Source: Hermatobates lingyangjiaoensis (taxonomy: Eukaryota; Arthropoda; Insecta; Hemiptera; Hermatobatidae). Taken from it: DNA of 64,000 nucleotides. Where the stretch lies: the NCBI GenBank assembly GCA_026182355.1, contig JAPFBL010000523.1:62001-126000 (forward strand), written 5' to 3'. A model generated the notes under the pieces. The model was not told the origin of the DNA. It saw only the letters and a list, made by a program, of their open reading frames with translations, and searched no databases. Numbering within the stretch: the first letter of the stretch is position 1; each line of letters opens with the position of its first letter. The position numbers and the translations under genes were made by a program. Below, in pieces: positions 42,480-53,817 of the stretch.

Positions 42480-43388
42480 ACTTATGAAATTATTAAGAAA
42501 AATGAATACGGAGAAACAATAATTCGGACTTCAATATTTCAATGTCATCATCTTCATTGTCATCAGGAGAAGAAAAGCTCTGTTCACCCGGTAAACAGCA
42601 ACTAAATCACATTTTTTTTGTAGCAATACCAACTTACAAAAAGTTAAATAATTAACACTACAAAAAAATAAAATACCCAAAAGTATAGCATTGCATGCAA
42701 TAAAATATGTATACTCATATATTAAAACAAATAACAGTTAAAAAAACTGACAAAAACTTGATGTTTTGATGAAGAGCTATTCTTTTCCTGATAACGACGA
42801 ATGACGAACTAATTCAATAGTATGGCAATCTATGACTAATGCAATTTGGTTTTGTAAAAAAATAATTTCTTTAAAATAAAGAAATCAGATGCTGCTTTGC
42901 TGTTAATGATTTTTATGTTTCTAAAAACGCATTTGACTGTTCCTTGATGATTATTGTCATCAGGTGATGGTGTGATCCAATTATAAGTTTAGTAGAACAA
43001 AGGAATTGTTCGCTGAAATTAATAAAGTTATTATTTATTTTCTGTTATCGATTTAAGTAGATAACATTTTCTGGGCATGTCGGCAGATTGTTTGGAGATG
43101 AAACGAGTTTTTCAAGTTTGTTTCTCGAGATAGTAGATAATCATGGCTTAAAGGAATAGGTTAGTGTACTTGATTTATGGCTACTCTCTCCCTCCAGTGC
43201 TGACCTCAGTCCTTATTAAAACAGTTGAGTGTGTCTGTAATCCACTCAACATTGCATCATTGCCATGGATTTCACTATGAACCCTCAACAACAAGAGGCC
43301 ACATACCCAGATCGTTTACAGCTTCCAGTCGAAATCTTCTCTTCCTGTTTAGAATTTTCTTTTAATCCTCACAATAACTATTCGATAA
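42480..43388. other. intergenic, nothing recognised
   Basis: AT-rich; CATCATCTTCATTGTCATCAGG at 42543-42565 (first 20 bases meant) is a weak trace of a ribozyme-family strand. Confidence 0.4.
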
Positions 43389-43737
43389 GGGACTAGGTTA
43401 ACACAGTGGTGCTCACTTTTGGGTTGGCAGATCCGTGGTTCGATACCCACTCAAAGATAGATTATTCACGCAGGAGGTAAATAAACCTGAACACGTCGCC
43501 CCTCCGAGAGAGCGTTAAGCTTGTACGATGTCAGATACTCGTTAAGTTATTATTTTAAATATATTTGAATTAGGCAAATTTGGTGACTCCTAATATAGTT
43601 AATACTACGATTGTGTTAAAAATCGTTAAATTGGGTTACAAATTATTAAATCCCAGTATTTTCTAATGGTCATTGTGTGGTATTAAATGAGCTAATGTTT
43701 TTTTTCTCTTGTGAAACTACCATTGCAACCTAACCTA
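43389..43737 (+). mobile_element. tRNA-derived SINE, diverged
   Basis: Head GGGACTAGGTTAACACAGTGG, B box GGTTCGATACCC, body and tail with TTGAATTAGGCAAA, and a 3' extension GTGTGGTA...ACCATTGCAACCTAACC shared with copies at 48.8, 56.7 and 58.7 kb. Confidence 0.8.
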
Positions 43738-44479
43738 TAAATATTTTGTACAAGAATGTTACAGGACATGAAATATTGTTGGAACATTATAAAAAACTGA
43801 CTAGAATATTGGAGTCATTATAAAACATTATAATGTTTTATAATGTTTAAATATTCTAACGGTTAGTTCGCTATGGTTTGATGCATTTTTAGTTATATTA
43901 TGCAGATATACTACTATAGACTTGGAGCACGAGCCACGTGTCATAGACCCTAAAATACTAGTTACCCGTAATCCTTTATTGACCCCTGGGGATCTATGTA
44001 GGTCACTTTGAGAACCACTGAGTTTTAAGTAAAGCCTCCCAGTTCATGTAGTAAACATGAAAGGGTTGCATATAGTAAAGAACCCTTTCATAAAATAGAA
44101 AATAGTAAGGGTTCTTTATTACAGTGCTTTGTGTTAGACCGCATATAAAATCTATATGAGCCTCTTCTTCAGGAACCCTGCTGTCCGTATTATTATCTTC
44201 ATATATCTCTAACCAAAAAGTACTTCGATTTTCAAACATTTTAAGATAGATTAGCAACAAAACAAAGAAACTACACAAATATTACACAAACTACAATTTT
44301 GTCTACAAAAAAACAAATTTTTTTTTATTATATTACAATTACTCTTGGAGGAGTAACAAGTAATAGTGATACATACTACATAGAAAAAATTAAATAAAAG
44401 AGTTGAGAAACCACCCCTTTGTAGTACTCCATATACATACATTATTTTGAGGACTTGCAAATTGTGTTGACAGTTAGCA

Positions 44480-44960
44480 TTTTAGATTAGATCTCGGGGC
44501 CGACATCTTTTTAGCCTTCTAATTGTGTTGGTTGGAATCCGGTGGGATTATAATTTCTAAATAAAATTATTTAGATTAGTGCGTAAAAATTTAGGAAATT
44601 TGTGGTACGGGATTGGATTCTTGTTGGATAAAAATTATTTTCACATCACTATGAATGGTATCGTTTAAAACGTAAAAGAGAACTTGTAAAATTTTGCGAA
44701 CGATTTTTGATTGGGCTGTTTGAATTATTTGGATATTTGTACGCTTGGTTGATCTCTAGATTTCGAGTCCGTTAAGCCCAGATCGGTTTAAGTATTGTAG
44801 TGTATATCAGTCTTTTGTTCTGTAAAATCAAATTTGATCTTTTGTCGAGAAGTCTGGATAGCGTCTTATATCGTCTATTTAGGGTTTTAGTCTTGTATGT
44901 GGATCCAATATTAATCCTTTCTCAATGTACATCCCCAGATATTTATATGGGGATCAGATA
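44480..44960 (-). pseudogene. decayed jockey-type LINE reverse transcriptase C-terminal part
   Basis: With several stops and frameshifts the minus strand gives YKYLGMYIEKG, LLDKRSNLILQNKRLIY, ILKPIWAYGLEIWGST, QTAQSKIVRKIL and FYVLNDTIHSDVKI, then RRLKR. These are the ordered end-of-RT blocks of jockey-group LINEs. Clearly dead. Confidence 0.75.
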
Positions 44961-45171
44961 AACTATGTAAGAGATTTATTGGCTATTGAAACCATGTTCT
45001 CCTGTAAGAGATTATTTCGTAACACGAAATCTACACTTTCGCTTTTAAAAAATGTTATTACTACTGTAGTTATACTATATACGGTACTGTTTTCTTGACC
45101 ACAAAATATTAACAAACACTTTTTCTTCTTCTCGGAGTTTGGTCAGGGTAAATATATGGAATCACCTTTTT

Positions 45172-45207
45172 GCCAACGTTTCGTCTTTATTTTAAGACAT
45201 CCTCAGG
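45172..45207 (-). ncRNA. hammerhead-type ribozyme-like motif
   Basis: Core CTGAGGA, extra T, stem II GTCTT/AAGAC, GAAA, palindrome ACGT, T. It faces the copy at 45221-45259. Confidence 0.5.
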
Positions 45208-45220
45208 ATGTCTTAAATAA

Positions 45221-45259
45221 ATCCCTGAGGATGTCTTAAAATAAAGACGAAACGTTGGC
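45221..45259 (+). ncRNA. hammerhead-type ribozyme-like motif
   Basis: Stem I CC/GG, core CTGAGGA, extra T, stem II GTCTT/AAGAC, GAAA, palindrome ACGT, T. Only 13 bases separate it from its inverted partner. Confidence 0.55.
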
Positions 45260-45321
45260 AAAAAGGTGATTCCATATATTTACCCTGACCAAACTCCGAG
45301 AAGAAGAAAAAGTGTTTGTTA

Positions 45322-45357
<36 letters not shown>

Positions 45358-45479
45358 TATATATATTTTTTAATATTATATGCGTCAGTGGTGTGATATA
45401 CAAAAATAAGCATATATATTGATTAGTGGCAATTACTATCTGTACTACCTCCAGGAATGAAAGACTAATAAACATCTCC

Positions 45480-46580
45480 CATTTAAACATTTATATCATG
45501 CCTAAATTCGACATTATATATACCGAAGAAGTTCGATATTATGTTTACTTACAGTAACGTTGAGTGTAGGCCACTCCAATTTTTTTTTATATTGTTTTCA
45601 TTTACTTAGAAATGTTTTGAGTGAATCAACTGAAATAAAATTGTTGTTTATAATGGAAAAATTTAAATAATTTATTGACTTATATCAGATATTAGAGGAA
45701 TAATGTTTTTACATACAAAAATCACAGCAAATAAAGATAAATTTCTGTTGCTTTCCTTGGTATGATGGATTTGTCTAACAAAATGCTTTAATCAATATAT
45801 ATATTGCACTCTTGAACAAAACTTAATATCAGTTCCAAATGATTTTTTGTTTGTGAATCATAGTATTTTTGGGTAAAATTGAATTGTGATGAATGGTTAA
45901 TATAGACAGCATGACAACTATGTTTTTGTAGTAATGTGAATATGTAAGGTAATATCAATGGATTTCTCTTATGATTTTATTGGAATAATTGTTTGATTCA
46001 AGAATGCAATGACAGATGGGTTGGCAATCTGATTCCTTAATGCTTTTATGTATGTGAAAAGTTTACACGCTGTGCAGGCTGTTAGAGAGCTGAAATAGAG
46101 AGAAAATCTTTCTTCTGCAAGAGTGAAAGGATGACGATGGGCTTTGTGCAAGGTTATAATCGCTAGATTGATAGACTCGTGACGGCGTTATCGGGTTGCG
46201 TCCACTTACCAAGTGAAATACAACCCAATTAGATGACCATGTCAATAACATAGATGGTACTCTGTTCTATCAAATAGCGTCTTGCTTCTGAGTATGCCAA
46301 CAGGACGTCCAGTTTTGTTTGGAGAATATTTTTAATTTACAATTCTTGTGGGGAAATTTCAAGTGAGAGCCTCCACTTGAGGATAATACAATGTGCGAAA
46401 CCGGTCAGGCGTCTTACTACTGCTCTCTTGCACGATGCATGACGAGGTATGACGTGTTTTATAAGAATGATATTCTTCGTAGTTTCAATAATTATTAGCA
46501 GGTTTGGTTGCAGTGACCGTACTGTGGAAATCATGCATAGGTCAAACATTCCTGATACCACTTAATGAATTATTCTCATT
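45480..46580. other. intergenic with one decayed motif
   Basis: 46371-46410 reads CTTGAGGA...GCGAAACCGGTC, related to the ACCGGT-palindrome motif at 53775. No gene found. Confidence 0.4.
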
Positions 46581-46584
46581 TTGA

Positions 46585-46776
46585 GTCCTAAATTTTGCCC
46601 TAACTCAAGTGTATTTAGAGTAAAGATCATTAAACAGTACTTGACATCGGGAACGATGGAGACAACGTTTTCAGATTTCTTTACCTTTTGCGTGAATAAA
46701 TCAAGGAGGAGAGAGGGTATCGAACCTTGGATCTACAAGTGCAGAGGAGAGCGTAATCCACTGGGCTACCCTGGTA
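46585..46776 (-). mobile_element. tRNA-derived SINE, decayed
   Basis: Plus strand shows CCTAACTCAAGTGTATTTAG, ATCGAACCTTGGATC and GGCTACCCTGGTATC, the inverted tail, B box and A box of this SINE family. Confidence 0.75.
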
Positions 46777-47554
46777 TCAAATATAATATAAATCTAATAT
46801 AATACTACTGACATTGCATACAAAATATTTTTCATATTACAATTTTCGAAATTTTCTGTACCTTTCATATATGGTCTATGAAAATTAGTAAAAATTGTTA
46901 TTTTTTAAATTACCTTATACTAATACTAATAATAATTATATAAAGTTCAGTTAAAAATTTAATTAATACAAACAATTTTTATCAAAATATTTTGAAAATT
47001 AATAAAATGAATCAAGAAAAATAATTTTAAATGTCATTTACAAAGTAGCACCTCTAATTTCAGCAATTAAATAACATGTAAATAGTTGAATCAAATGTTC
47101 ATTTAAATATGATCTAATATATTAAAATATTTATAATATCTTAAATAATATAAATACGAAAATCATCTTACTCGAGGATCTTACAATTTTAAGTTATTTG
47201 GAACTCTTTGAACCAATGAAAAAGTAATGAATAACGTATACATTTTGAAGTGTTCTTCACTGCACATATGCAAGTAATTTAAGTTTTGCAGTGTGGAAAG
47301 ATGGGGTAAAATTAATTTATAACATTTGAGTGACTAATTATGAAATGCACGCCTTTTATTCTTTTACTCAGGGACAAAATTAATGTCTTATTTTATAATT
47401 AGGCACCCGGTATAAATAGTTGAACCCATTACTGAGGTTGTTGACGGAACGTGATATCACCTAACGTTGATATCTCAAACAAGGTGATTGTTTGAGTATG
47501 ATGTTTGTACACAAAAATATGCTAACTAACTCAAATTACATTGACATTAATAGG

Positions 47555-47762
47555 TCGAGTAGTAACTATCTGAGTAGGTACTCGTTAAAGATTCCTACTC
47601 GAAAGATTCCTACTCGAAAGATTCCTACTCGAAAGATCCGTACTCGAAAGATTCCTACTCGAAAGATTCCTACTCGAAATGTACTTGAGTTAAGCAAAAT
47701 GTAAGACTCCCAATATAGAATCTGTAGAATCACCGATCAAAACAAAAACAACCTAACCTTGA
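47555..47762 (+). mobile_element. SINE 3' part with internal tandem expansion
   Basis: Starts GAGTAGGTACTCGTTAAAGA, runs through the 15-bp array and ends with TTGAGTTAAGCAAAATGTAA and ...CACCGATCAAAACAAAAACA. Head missing. Confidence 0.75.
47587..47682. repeat. 15-bp tandem repeat grown from a SINE tail
   Basis: Six copies of GATTCCTACTCGAAA (one with GATCCG) at the point where other SINE copies have a single GATTCCTATTCGAAATTCAC (48.9 kb copy). Frame across it encodes repeated KIPTR, which is not a gene. Confidence 0.9.
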
Positions 47763-48536
47763 ACATTGCTTAAATTTGGTCATCTGGAAACCGGTTTAGT
47801 GAACCCGGCTTCGACAGTTGGCTGTGATGAATTACAATGTAAAGGTGTAATATAAGATCAATTTATCTTATATTTAATGAAGTATAAATTAAGGAGAAAA
47901 TCTTTTTTTTTTTAAAAAAAGGAATTAAACTTTCCAATAATCTACTGTAGGATTATAGAAAGCTAATAACATTTCATGCAGACTGGTTGTGTAAACAATC
48001 TCTGTAAAGCAGATACATACAGTTGAGTATTATTAATATATGTTAATGGAGTATTACCATGACAAAAAATATTCAAATGAATGCTATCTGTATCACAAAG
48101 GGTAGTGTATCTTACATTATAACTTCTCATAATCCTTTTACTTCTTTGCAGTATTGAGATTATACAATTTATGGCTGTGTCCATTTTCAAGAGTAGAAAG
48201 GCAGAATCAGTCTTAAATGGATACTGTTTGAAATTGGTTGAACAATATTAATATTCAATATGGAAGATACGATGTTTTTATGACATTATTATTATTATAG
48301 TACCAATCTATGTTTAAGAGCTCCCGTGCGCTTCAAATACGTAGTTGGTATTTATTGGAAGGAGGCTGTAACCAGTCGAACAACAAACTCAATAAACGGC
48401 ATAAGAGACTTTAAGGCGATACTGATTATTACAACATATGTTTATTTTTTTAATAGTCATATCAAAAACTACTGATTTTCTATAAAATTTTAATAAAAAT
48501 TTCTGAGAACAGATACAACTATGGGTTGAGGGAGAG

Positions 48537-48862
48537 GACCTGGTTAGTCTGGCAAGGGCAGTATGCATGCTTATATCTGGACTGGTAGGTCGGGGGTTCA
48601 ATACCCAATCAGGCACTCAGTTTATTATGAGAGGTGAATAAATTTGAGTAGGTTGTCCTCGGAGAGGACGTTAGGCCGTTGGTCCCTGAGTTTGTACAAT
48701 GTCAGGTACTCGTTAAAGATCCAGACTCTAAATACAATTGAGTTAGGAAAAAATTAAAACTCCCAGTGTAGAATCAATTCTTTATTTTGTGTTATCACAA
48801 AGGGCCTATGTTTAGCCTATGTGTGTTCCTTGTGGGACTACCACTGCAACCTAACCTCTACT
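48537..48862 (+). mobile_element. tRNA-derived SINE
   Basis: GACCTGGTTAGTCTGGCAAG, GGGGGTTCAATACCC (B box), body with GTTGTCCTCGGAGAGGACG and ATGTCAGGTACTCGTTAAAG, and the long 3' form ending CCACTGCAACCTAACC. Confidence 0.83.
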
Positions 48863-48881
48863 GACGGTAGTTGGGTAGTTG

Positions 48882-49192
48882 GGGGGGGGGTTAGCTTAGT
48901 GGTTAAAGTACTCGTCTCTGGGCTGGTCGTCCGGGGTTCGATCCCCACCTAGTCCTCGATTTATTCACCCGGGAGGTGAAAAAATCTGAATCTGAGTACG
49001 TCCTCCCTCGGAGAAAACGTTCAACCATCCCGTCCCGAGCCTGTACGATGTCAGGTACTCGTTAAAGATTCCTATTCGAAATTCACTTGAGTTAGGCAAA
49101 ATTTAGGACTACCAATGTAGAATCTGTAGAATCACCAATCAAACAAAAAGCCGGTAAACGGCTGACGTTATCACCCGCCAGGGGATTGCTTT
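48882..49192 (+). mobile_element. tRNA-derived SINE
   Basis: Directly follows the previous copy. GGGGGTTAGCTTAGTGGTTA, GGGGTTCGATCCCCACC, body and tail AATTCACTTGAGTTAGGC, then CCGGTAAACGGCTGACGTTA and the CACCCGCCAGGGGATTG 3' end. Confidence 0.87.
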
Positions 49193-49212
49193 AAATAATA
49201 ATTAAAAAAAAA

Positions 49213-49292
49213 AAAATAAGGCTGAGGGAATCGAACCCACGTCTCAGTGGTCCAGACAGGCAATGACCTCACTGACTTATCCACCAAGGCTA
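49213..49292 (-). mobile_element. tRNA-like SINE head or tRNA pseudogene
   Basis: Minus strand AGCCTTGGTGGATAAGTCAG, then GTGGGTTCGATTCCCTCAG and a T run. It has recognisable A and B boxes and about tRNA length but no clean cloverleaf with a paired acceptor; different from the main SINE family. Confidence 0.5.
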
Positions 49293-49340
49293 GTGGAGTA
49301 TGCATTATAATGTTAAACACCCTTACTGCCTCATCACTAG

Positions 49341-49589
49341 TTGATCAAGTGTATTGTTTGCCTAGTGTATAGTATACATATCATCAAACTGAGCAGAGAA
49401 GAATTAACCAATAACATAGAAATTCTATACCAGGAAAAAGACCATAATAGACTACAAATTCTAGAAGCCCTGTGTATTAGAGAGCATAAACCCAACCTCA
49501 ACAACCAGACAGCGAGTTTCAGCAGGATTTTAAAGCTCCACGCAGGGCACCAACAAAATAGCAACCTCGAGTCAGTGACAGCCTCATAG
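49341..49589 (+). pseudogene. PLE GIY-YIG endonuclease C-terminal remnant
   Basis: Frame contains NRLQILEALCIREHKPNLNN, the same C-terminal signature as at 26.8 kb but from a different PLE family. It is followed at 49791 by a ribozyme-like motif and at 49880 by PLE N-terminal coding. Confidence 0.7.
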
Positions 49590-49790
49590 TGTTATAGTGT
49601 ATTTAATTAACCAGATGAATCGAACTGGAAAACATGAAATTTTGGAACCTCCAAGATGTGTAACCTCCTCGTTGTCTTGATGTTGTCAATTCATTAGGTT
49701 AGCAATGTAATAATTCGTAACTAGAATGTCTGTAATAATTATTGTTAGTGTTTTTCCTTAAATTAAGTTGTTTAATCGTCATTATTGTAA

Positions 49791-49828
49791 ATCCCTGAAG
49801 ATGGTCAAAGTGACCGAAACGTTGGAAT
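49791..49828 (+). ncRNA. hammerhead-type ribozyme-like motif next to PLE remnants
   Basis: Stem I TCC/GGA, core CTGAAGA, extra T, stem II GGTC/GACC, GAAA, palindrome ACGT, T. It lies downstream of a GIY-YIG remnant (49341-49589) and upstream of a PLE N-terminal remnant (49880-50047), the order expected of a Penelope pseudo-LTR. Confidence 0.65.
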
Positions 49829-49879
49829 AATTTAATGTATAGTTTTTTGTTGTAGTTAGGTTTATAGTGTATTATTGGA

Positions 49880-50047
49880 TTACTGCTATGCAGCTCAAAA
49901 ATAAATCATTCAATAAAACATTCAATTTACCTGAAGAGTTAAAAACCAAGCTTAGAAAACTTGAGAAATTAAATAGAAAACGAACAAAAATGAAGATCGG
50001 CATACTCTTTAATAAAACATGTCTAAATGAAGGTCTGCTCCCATAAT
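49880..50047 (+). pseudogene. PLE N-terminal coding remnant ending in (TA)n
   Basis: Frame reads LPEELKTKLRKLEKLNRKR then ILFNKTCLNEGLLP, passes one stop and merges into (TA)n at 50048. It matches the family pattern FN-TCL-E-LLP-YTNIY. Confidence 0.6.
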
Positions 50048-50050
50048 ATA

Positions 50051-50092
<42 letters not shown>

Positions 50093-50098
<6 letters not shown>

Positions 50099-50230
50099 AA
50101 AAGTAGAGCAGATTCTGCATTCACGACTTTTTTAAGTAACTGTTCTTTTTTTCTAATTACACTTCTATGTTGCAGAGTATGCTTGGATGAAGATCTGCTG
50201 CCAACTTATACAAACATACATACATATATA
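50093..50230. pseudogene. PLE N-terminal remnants in both orientations
   Basis: Minus strand 50095-50160 encodes KKVVNAESALLFN; plus strand 50176-50222 encodes [13 protein letters not shown]. Two oppositely oriented pieces of the same N-terminal block are joined head to head between (TA)n tracts. Confidence 0.55.
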
Positions 50231-50231
50231 T

Positions 50232-50335
50232 ATATATATTGGTATAAATAGGCAGCAGATCCTCTTTTAAACAGGTATCATTAAAATTAACCGCAGTCTC
50301 GGCATTCACGATTTTAAGACTGAGAGATTCTATTC
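50232..50335 (-). pseudogene. PLE N-terminal remnant, well preserved
   Basis: Minus-strand frame without stops: LKIVNAETAVNFNDTCLKED followed by LLPIYTNIY, then (TA)n. This copy best defines the conserved block shared by the other fragments. Confidence 0.6.
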
Positions 50336-50740
50336 CTACGAACTAACCTCCTGCTAACAGGGTTCAACTGGAAAAGGAGTTGGCCAGGTGACATGTTAAA
50401 TTACAATCGATGACTCATGCTTAGTCATTGCTATTAATAGATTAAAAGGATTAGTACAGGTTAATATAAAGAGAAGGTCAAAGGTCAATAATGAACAAGA
50501 AACAAGCGTTTAGAATAAAAGAGTTGAAAGGTCAACGGTATAACTGGACTAATAGAGAATAAATAATATATATATGTATTAACGAATTTCTCGCCTATTT
50601 CCAATCTGGTTAATTTTTTTTGAAAGATTTTCCAATTTTCTAATGGATTTCCTTGTGGTAGGGAGCTAGCGTATGTAACAGCTGTCCAAAATACATTTTA
50701 TTCACTTATTTTACACTGATGCTGTATATATATATATATA

Positions 50741-51035
50741 ACAAACACTTTTTCTTTTTCTCGGAGTTTGGTCAGGGTAAATACTCGTATATGGAATCAC
50801 CTTTTTGCCAACGTTTCTCTTTATTTCAAGACATCCTCAGGGCTATAAATGAATGCTGGGTTCTGTTACATTACAACAACCGGTTACATTACATTACACG
50901 GTTGTTGTAATGTAACAGAACCCAGCCTTCATTTATAGCCCTGAGGATGTCTTGAAATAAAGACGAAACGTTGGCAAAAAGGTGATTCCATATATTTACC
51001 CTGACCAAACTCCGAGAAAAAGAAAAAGTGTTTGT
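50741..51035. repeat. inverted-repeat element, longer copy of the 45111 family
   Basis: Same termini as 45111-45320 plus an additional mirrored centre (TGGGTTCTGTTACATTACAA and complement). TA tracts lie on both outer sides. Confidence 0.85.
50938..50975 (+). ncRNA. hammerhead-type ribozyme-like motif
   Basis: Stem I GCC/GGC, core CTGAGGA, extra T, stem II GTCTT/AAGAC, GAAA, palindrome ACGT, T. The partner (50807-50843, minus) lacks the stem II end. Confidence 0.6.
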
Positions 51036-51054
51036 TATATATATATTAGTATAT

Positions 51055-51235
51055 CAATGATCAAACCACAATAAGAAATGGGTGTTTCTTTCATCTAGTG
51101 TTTCAGTTGGGTTTTTGACTCTGACGAAGACCGCTTGTTAGGGTTGAAAGAACTTAGTCTTGTTTTCCCATTTCTTATTGTGGTTTGATCATTGATTGTT
51201 ATTTCACGTGTTTATGTGAAATCTTTTTATATATT
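51055..51235 (+). repeat. short ribozyme-family element
   Basis: Motif 51117-51159 with intact core but palindrome mutated to AGAACT; ends with the family hairpin TTTCAC...GTGAAA before TTTTATATA. Confidence 0.65.
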
Positions 51236-51290
51236 AGTATAGGATGAAGATCTGCTGCCAACTTATACAAATACATATATATATATATAT

Positions 51291-51916
51291 TTGTATAGGA
51301 TGACAACAAATCTTCTTAGAGGGATATTTTGTTGAAATGTACCGCAGATTCGGTATTTACGACTGTCAAACTAAGCTGTTCCAGTCTCCTGACAGTCTTA
51401 CAAATAGAAGGTGGTAATTCCCAGATAAGTTGTCCAAAGGACCTTGAGACACTTTCTTTGAAACACTTTAATAAATATCAACAGTTTTAATAGAACTGAA
51501 AGACTAACATCACAGGTAAATAATTTAACATAACTTACTATCCATAAACACAAGCTTTCGACTATGCAATAATTATCGTGAGGTTAGAAATTGAAGTCTT
51601 ACATTTCAAAAAATTGAAATTAAGTCTTACATTTCTTTTTGATACGTAAGACTTAAATTTTTAACCTGACGATGACTATTGCATAGTCGAAAGCTTGCGT
51701 TTATGGATAGTAAGTTATGTTAAATTATTTACCTGTGATGTTAGTCTTTCAGTTGTATTAAAACTGTTGATATTTATTAAAGTGTTTCAAAGAAAGTGTC
51801 TCAATGTCCTTTGGACAACTTATCTGGGAATTACCACCTTCTATTTGTAAGACTGTCAGGAGACTGGAACAGCTTAGTTTGAAAGTTGTAAATGCCGAAT
51901 CTGCGATACATTTCAA

Positions 51917-51935
<19 letters not shown>
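51291..51935. mobile_element. inverted pair of PLE pseudo-LTRs
   Basis: Two roughly 300-bp arms mirrored about 51628. The plus arm reads ribozyme-like motif (51663-51699), then coding SFGQLIWELPPSICKTVRRL and KVVNAESAIHFN, then (TA)n at 51917. The minus arm is the same in reverse, ending in LL-SYTNIY and TA repeats at about 51290. Confidence 0.75.
51663..51699 (+). ncRNA. hammerhead-type ribozyme-like motif
   Basis: Core CTGACGA, extra T, stem II GACTAT/ATAGTC, GAAA, palindrome AGCT, T. Followed downstream by PLE N-terminal coding remnant to 51915. Confidence 0.55.
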
Positions 51936-51956
<21 letters not shown>

Positions 51957-51957
51957 A

Positions 51958-52254
51958 TGTAATTTTTTTGAGGGTTGAGGTCCAATGATTTTAAACTAGT
52001 TTTTGCCGACGTTTCGACATATATTTATGTCATCTTGAGGGCTTGGAAATCTGTTTATGTTGCAGCATACTTATTTACTACTGTTTCATGATGGCTACTG
52101 TAGTAACATCACATGAAACAGTAGTAAATAAGTATGCTGCAACATAAACAGATTTCCAAGCCATGAAGATGACATAAATATATGTCGAAACGTCGGCAAA
52201 AGGACTAGTTTAAAATCATTGGACCTCAACCCTCTAAAAAATTACATCATATAA
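51958..52254. repeat. inverted-repeat element with decayed ribozyme-like cores
   Basis: Arms AGGGTTGAGGTCCAATGATT and complement. Motifs 52005-52042 (CTCAAGA) and 52160-52197 (ATGAAGA) keep stem I GCC/GGC, stem II GACATA/TATGTC, GAAA and ACGT-C, but each has a changed core base. Confidence 0.8.
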
Positions 52255-52269
52255 ATATTGGGTCAAGAA

Positions 52270-53170
52270 AACAAATCATGATGAATATATATAAAAGCCA
52301 CTGACCTCACCTGTGGCTGGGCAGGTTCAGTAGGACCTTTGGTCCGGAGTTTGATCCGAAACTCTTAAAATAAGGCGGTACTACGGGTGGCGGGGGCTAA
52401 TGGAGCTCATCTCTCCATCCCGCCAACTGAGTTTGGACTCGTAGTGGCTGTTGGCTCTCACCCAAGTTGGGTAGACCCTTGTGGTCGCAGTAACTTCTCG
52501 CGATAATGCCTGCTTAGCATCCAGGGGAGCTAGAGACCCCAAACCCTTACCAGTGGGAACGGGCCTTGAACTCAGCTGATTGGATTGAACAACTGGTGCT
52601 TACCTAGTTTAGGCTCGGGCTCTTGACAAGATCTCGGAGTGGGGACGATTAGATACCACCTGTTTTGATCTATTGTCGTGTATCTAAGCCTTTCGTCATA
52701 CCACGGAATAAAACAGACCAGGTCGATGTTTTTTACGTGGTGTCCTTTAGCCACGCTGGGGAATCCCACCAGTTCGCGCAAGGAGGCACTGATGGCAGTT
52801 CACATCATGCCCAAGGTGGACCTCGCGGAGGCGGGTATCCACGACAGACATCACGCATTTATACAAGAACCAAGAAATGTACTCGTGTTACCACCACTTC
52901 TAGTCCTTTTACGTTCAGTACAGGTGACAGTTAGCCAACAGGAGACCTTAGTGGCTCTCATAACTAGATTTGTAATCTCTCTACGAGTCGTTTACTAAGG
53001 TACTAAAGACTCCTCTCAACGACGCCCTGATGGAGTTCGATGAACTACTAGTAGCAAGCCCTGGTCCCGGGGTAACGGACATTGCCCTCTTCGCAGGAGG
53101 ACGATTGAATTCTTCAGAATCCTATGAAAGACGTAAAACTGTAAAACAGTGTAGGAAGCCTGCCCACTAA
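52270..53170. repeat. GC-rich interspersed repeat, unclassified
   Basis: About 900 bp clearly less AT-rich than its surroundings, with no long frame. The middle (52735-52860) is related to the 259-bp element at 59055-59313. Possibly the 5' region of a non-LTR element; no reverse transcriptase blocks are visible. Confidence 0.5.
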
Positions 53171-53774
53171 TTCTTAACATATAAATATCAGTGATAAAGA
53201 TTAATTTAAAGTTAAAGCAAATAAACAGATTTTTCACTCTGAATTTTTTTTGTAATTTTTTGCTATTTTTTTTTGTTCTCCAACTTGGCTTCCAATACGA
53301 TGAAGACTCGTGGTCTTGATTAGCGTTGGTTGGTTTTCTTTCGGTTTAGTTGGGATTCATAAATCACTTAGTTTTGATGAATGAAGTAGAAGGAGATGAA
53401 GAAAGATCAACAGCATCCCCTACTTGCTGCTTGACTGGATCTTGAAGCCAATTGTTGGCAGAGACTTGCTTCACTGTTGCTCTCCTCGTCACATCAGGCT
53501 CGAGCATGTGACTGCAAAACAGTTGTAGAACGACCTTTAACAGGCTGTCAAGTACAAGACAAAAAAACCGTATTTCAATTATAAACGAGCGTAATCTATA
53601 TACTTATAAAACTCTGATGTTCTTGTTTGAATGTTTGCACAGGTGAACATTGGAATAACTGTTAATTCCAGTTTATGACGAATTAAATATAGTTAATGGG
53701 TTAGTTCCACTGAGGTTAGTAATATTAGAATTAGTAATAATACAATCCGTCATACCTCGTAAAGTCTCAGAAAA

Positions 53775-53817
53775 GCTCGACCGGTTTCGGGTCCGTCTGG
53801 ATCCCATCTTCAAGAGC
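53775..53817 (-). ncRNA. hammerhead-type ribozyme-like motif, first core base changed
   Basis: Stem I GCTC/GAGC, core TTGAAGA (C to T at the first position), extra T, stem II GGG-TCC/GGACCC with a bulge, GAAA, palindrome ACCGGT, cleavage base C. Likely inactive as written. Confidence 0.4.

Larger units (their letters stand above)
45111..45320. repeat. inverted-repeat element with two intact ribozyme-like motifs
   Basis: Arms AACAAACACTTTTTCTTCTT and exact complement; the two motifs are back to back. The right end runs into (TA)n. The copy at 50741-51035 is the same family with a longer centre. Confidence 0.85.

Noticed and set aside
42540..42570. Further hammerhead-like strand (ATCATCTTCATTGTCATCAGG)
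   Set aside because: GAAA, palindrome and stem II cannot be placed; too decayed to list.
44005..44022. hAT terminal repeat (CTTTGAGAACCACTG)
   Set aside because: Only one end is visible; no matching end or target duplication was found nearby.
44003..44278. 91-codon minus-strand frame (contains VPEEEAHIDFICGLTQ)
   Set aside because: Looks like a protein-coding remnant, possibly of a transposon, but I cannot name the family and it has no context; left out of the gene list.
16691..49292. Functional tRNA genes
   Set aside because: All tRNA-like segments continue into a common 3' body and recur as dispersed copies, so they are SINEs; the 49213-49292 case has no clean acceptor stem.
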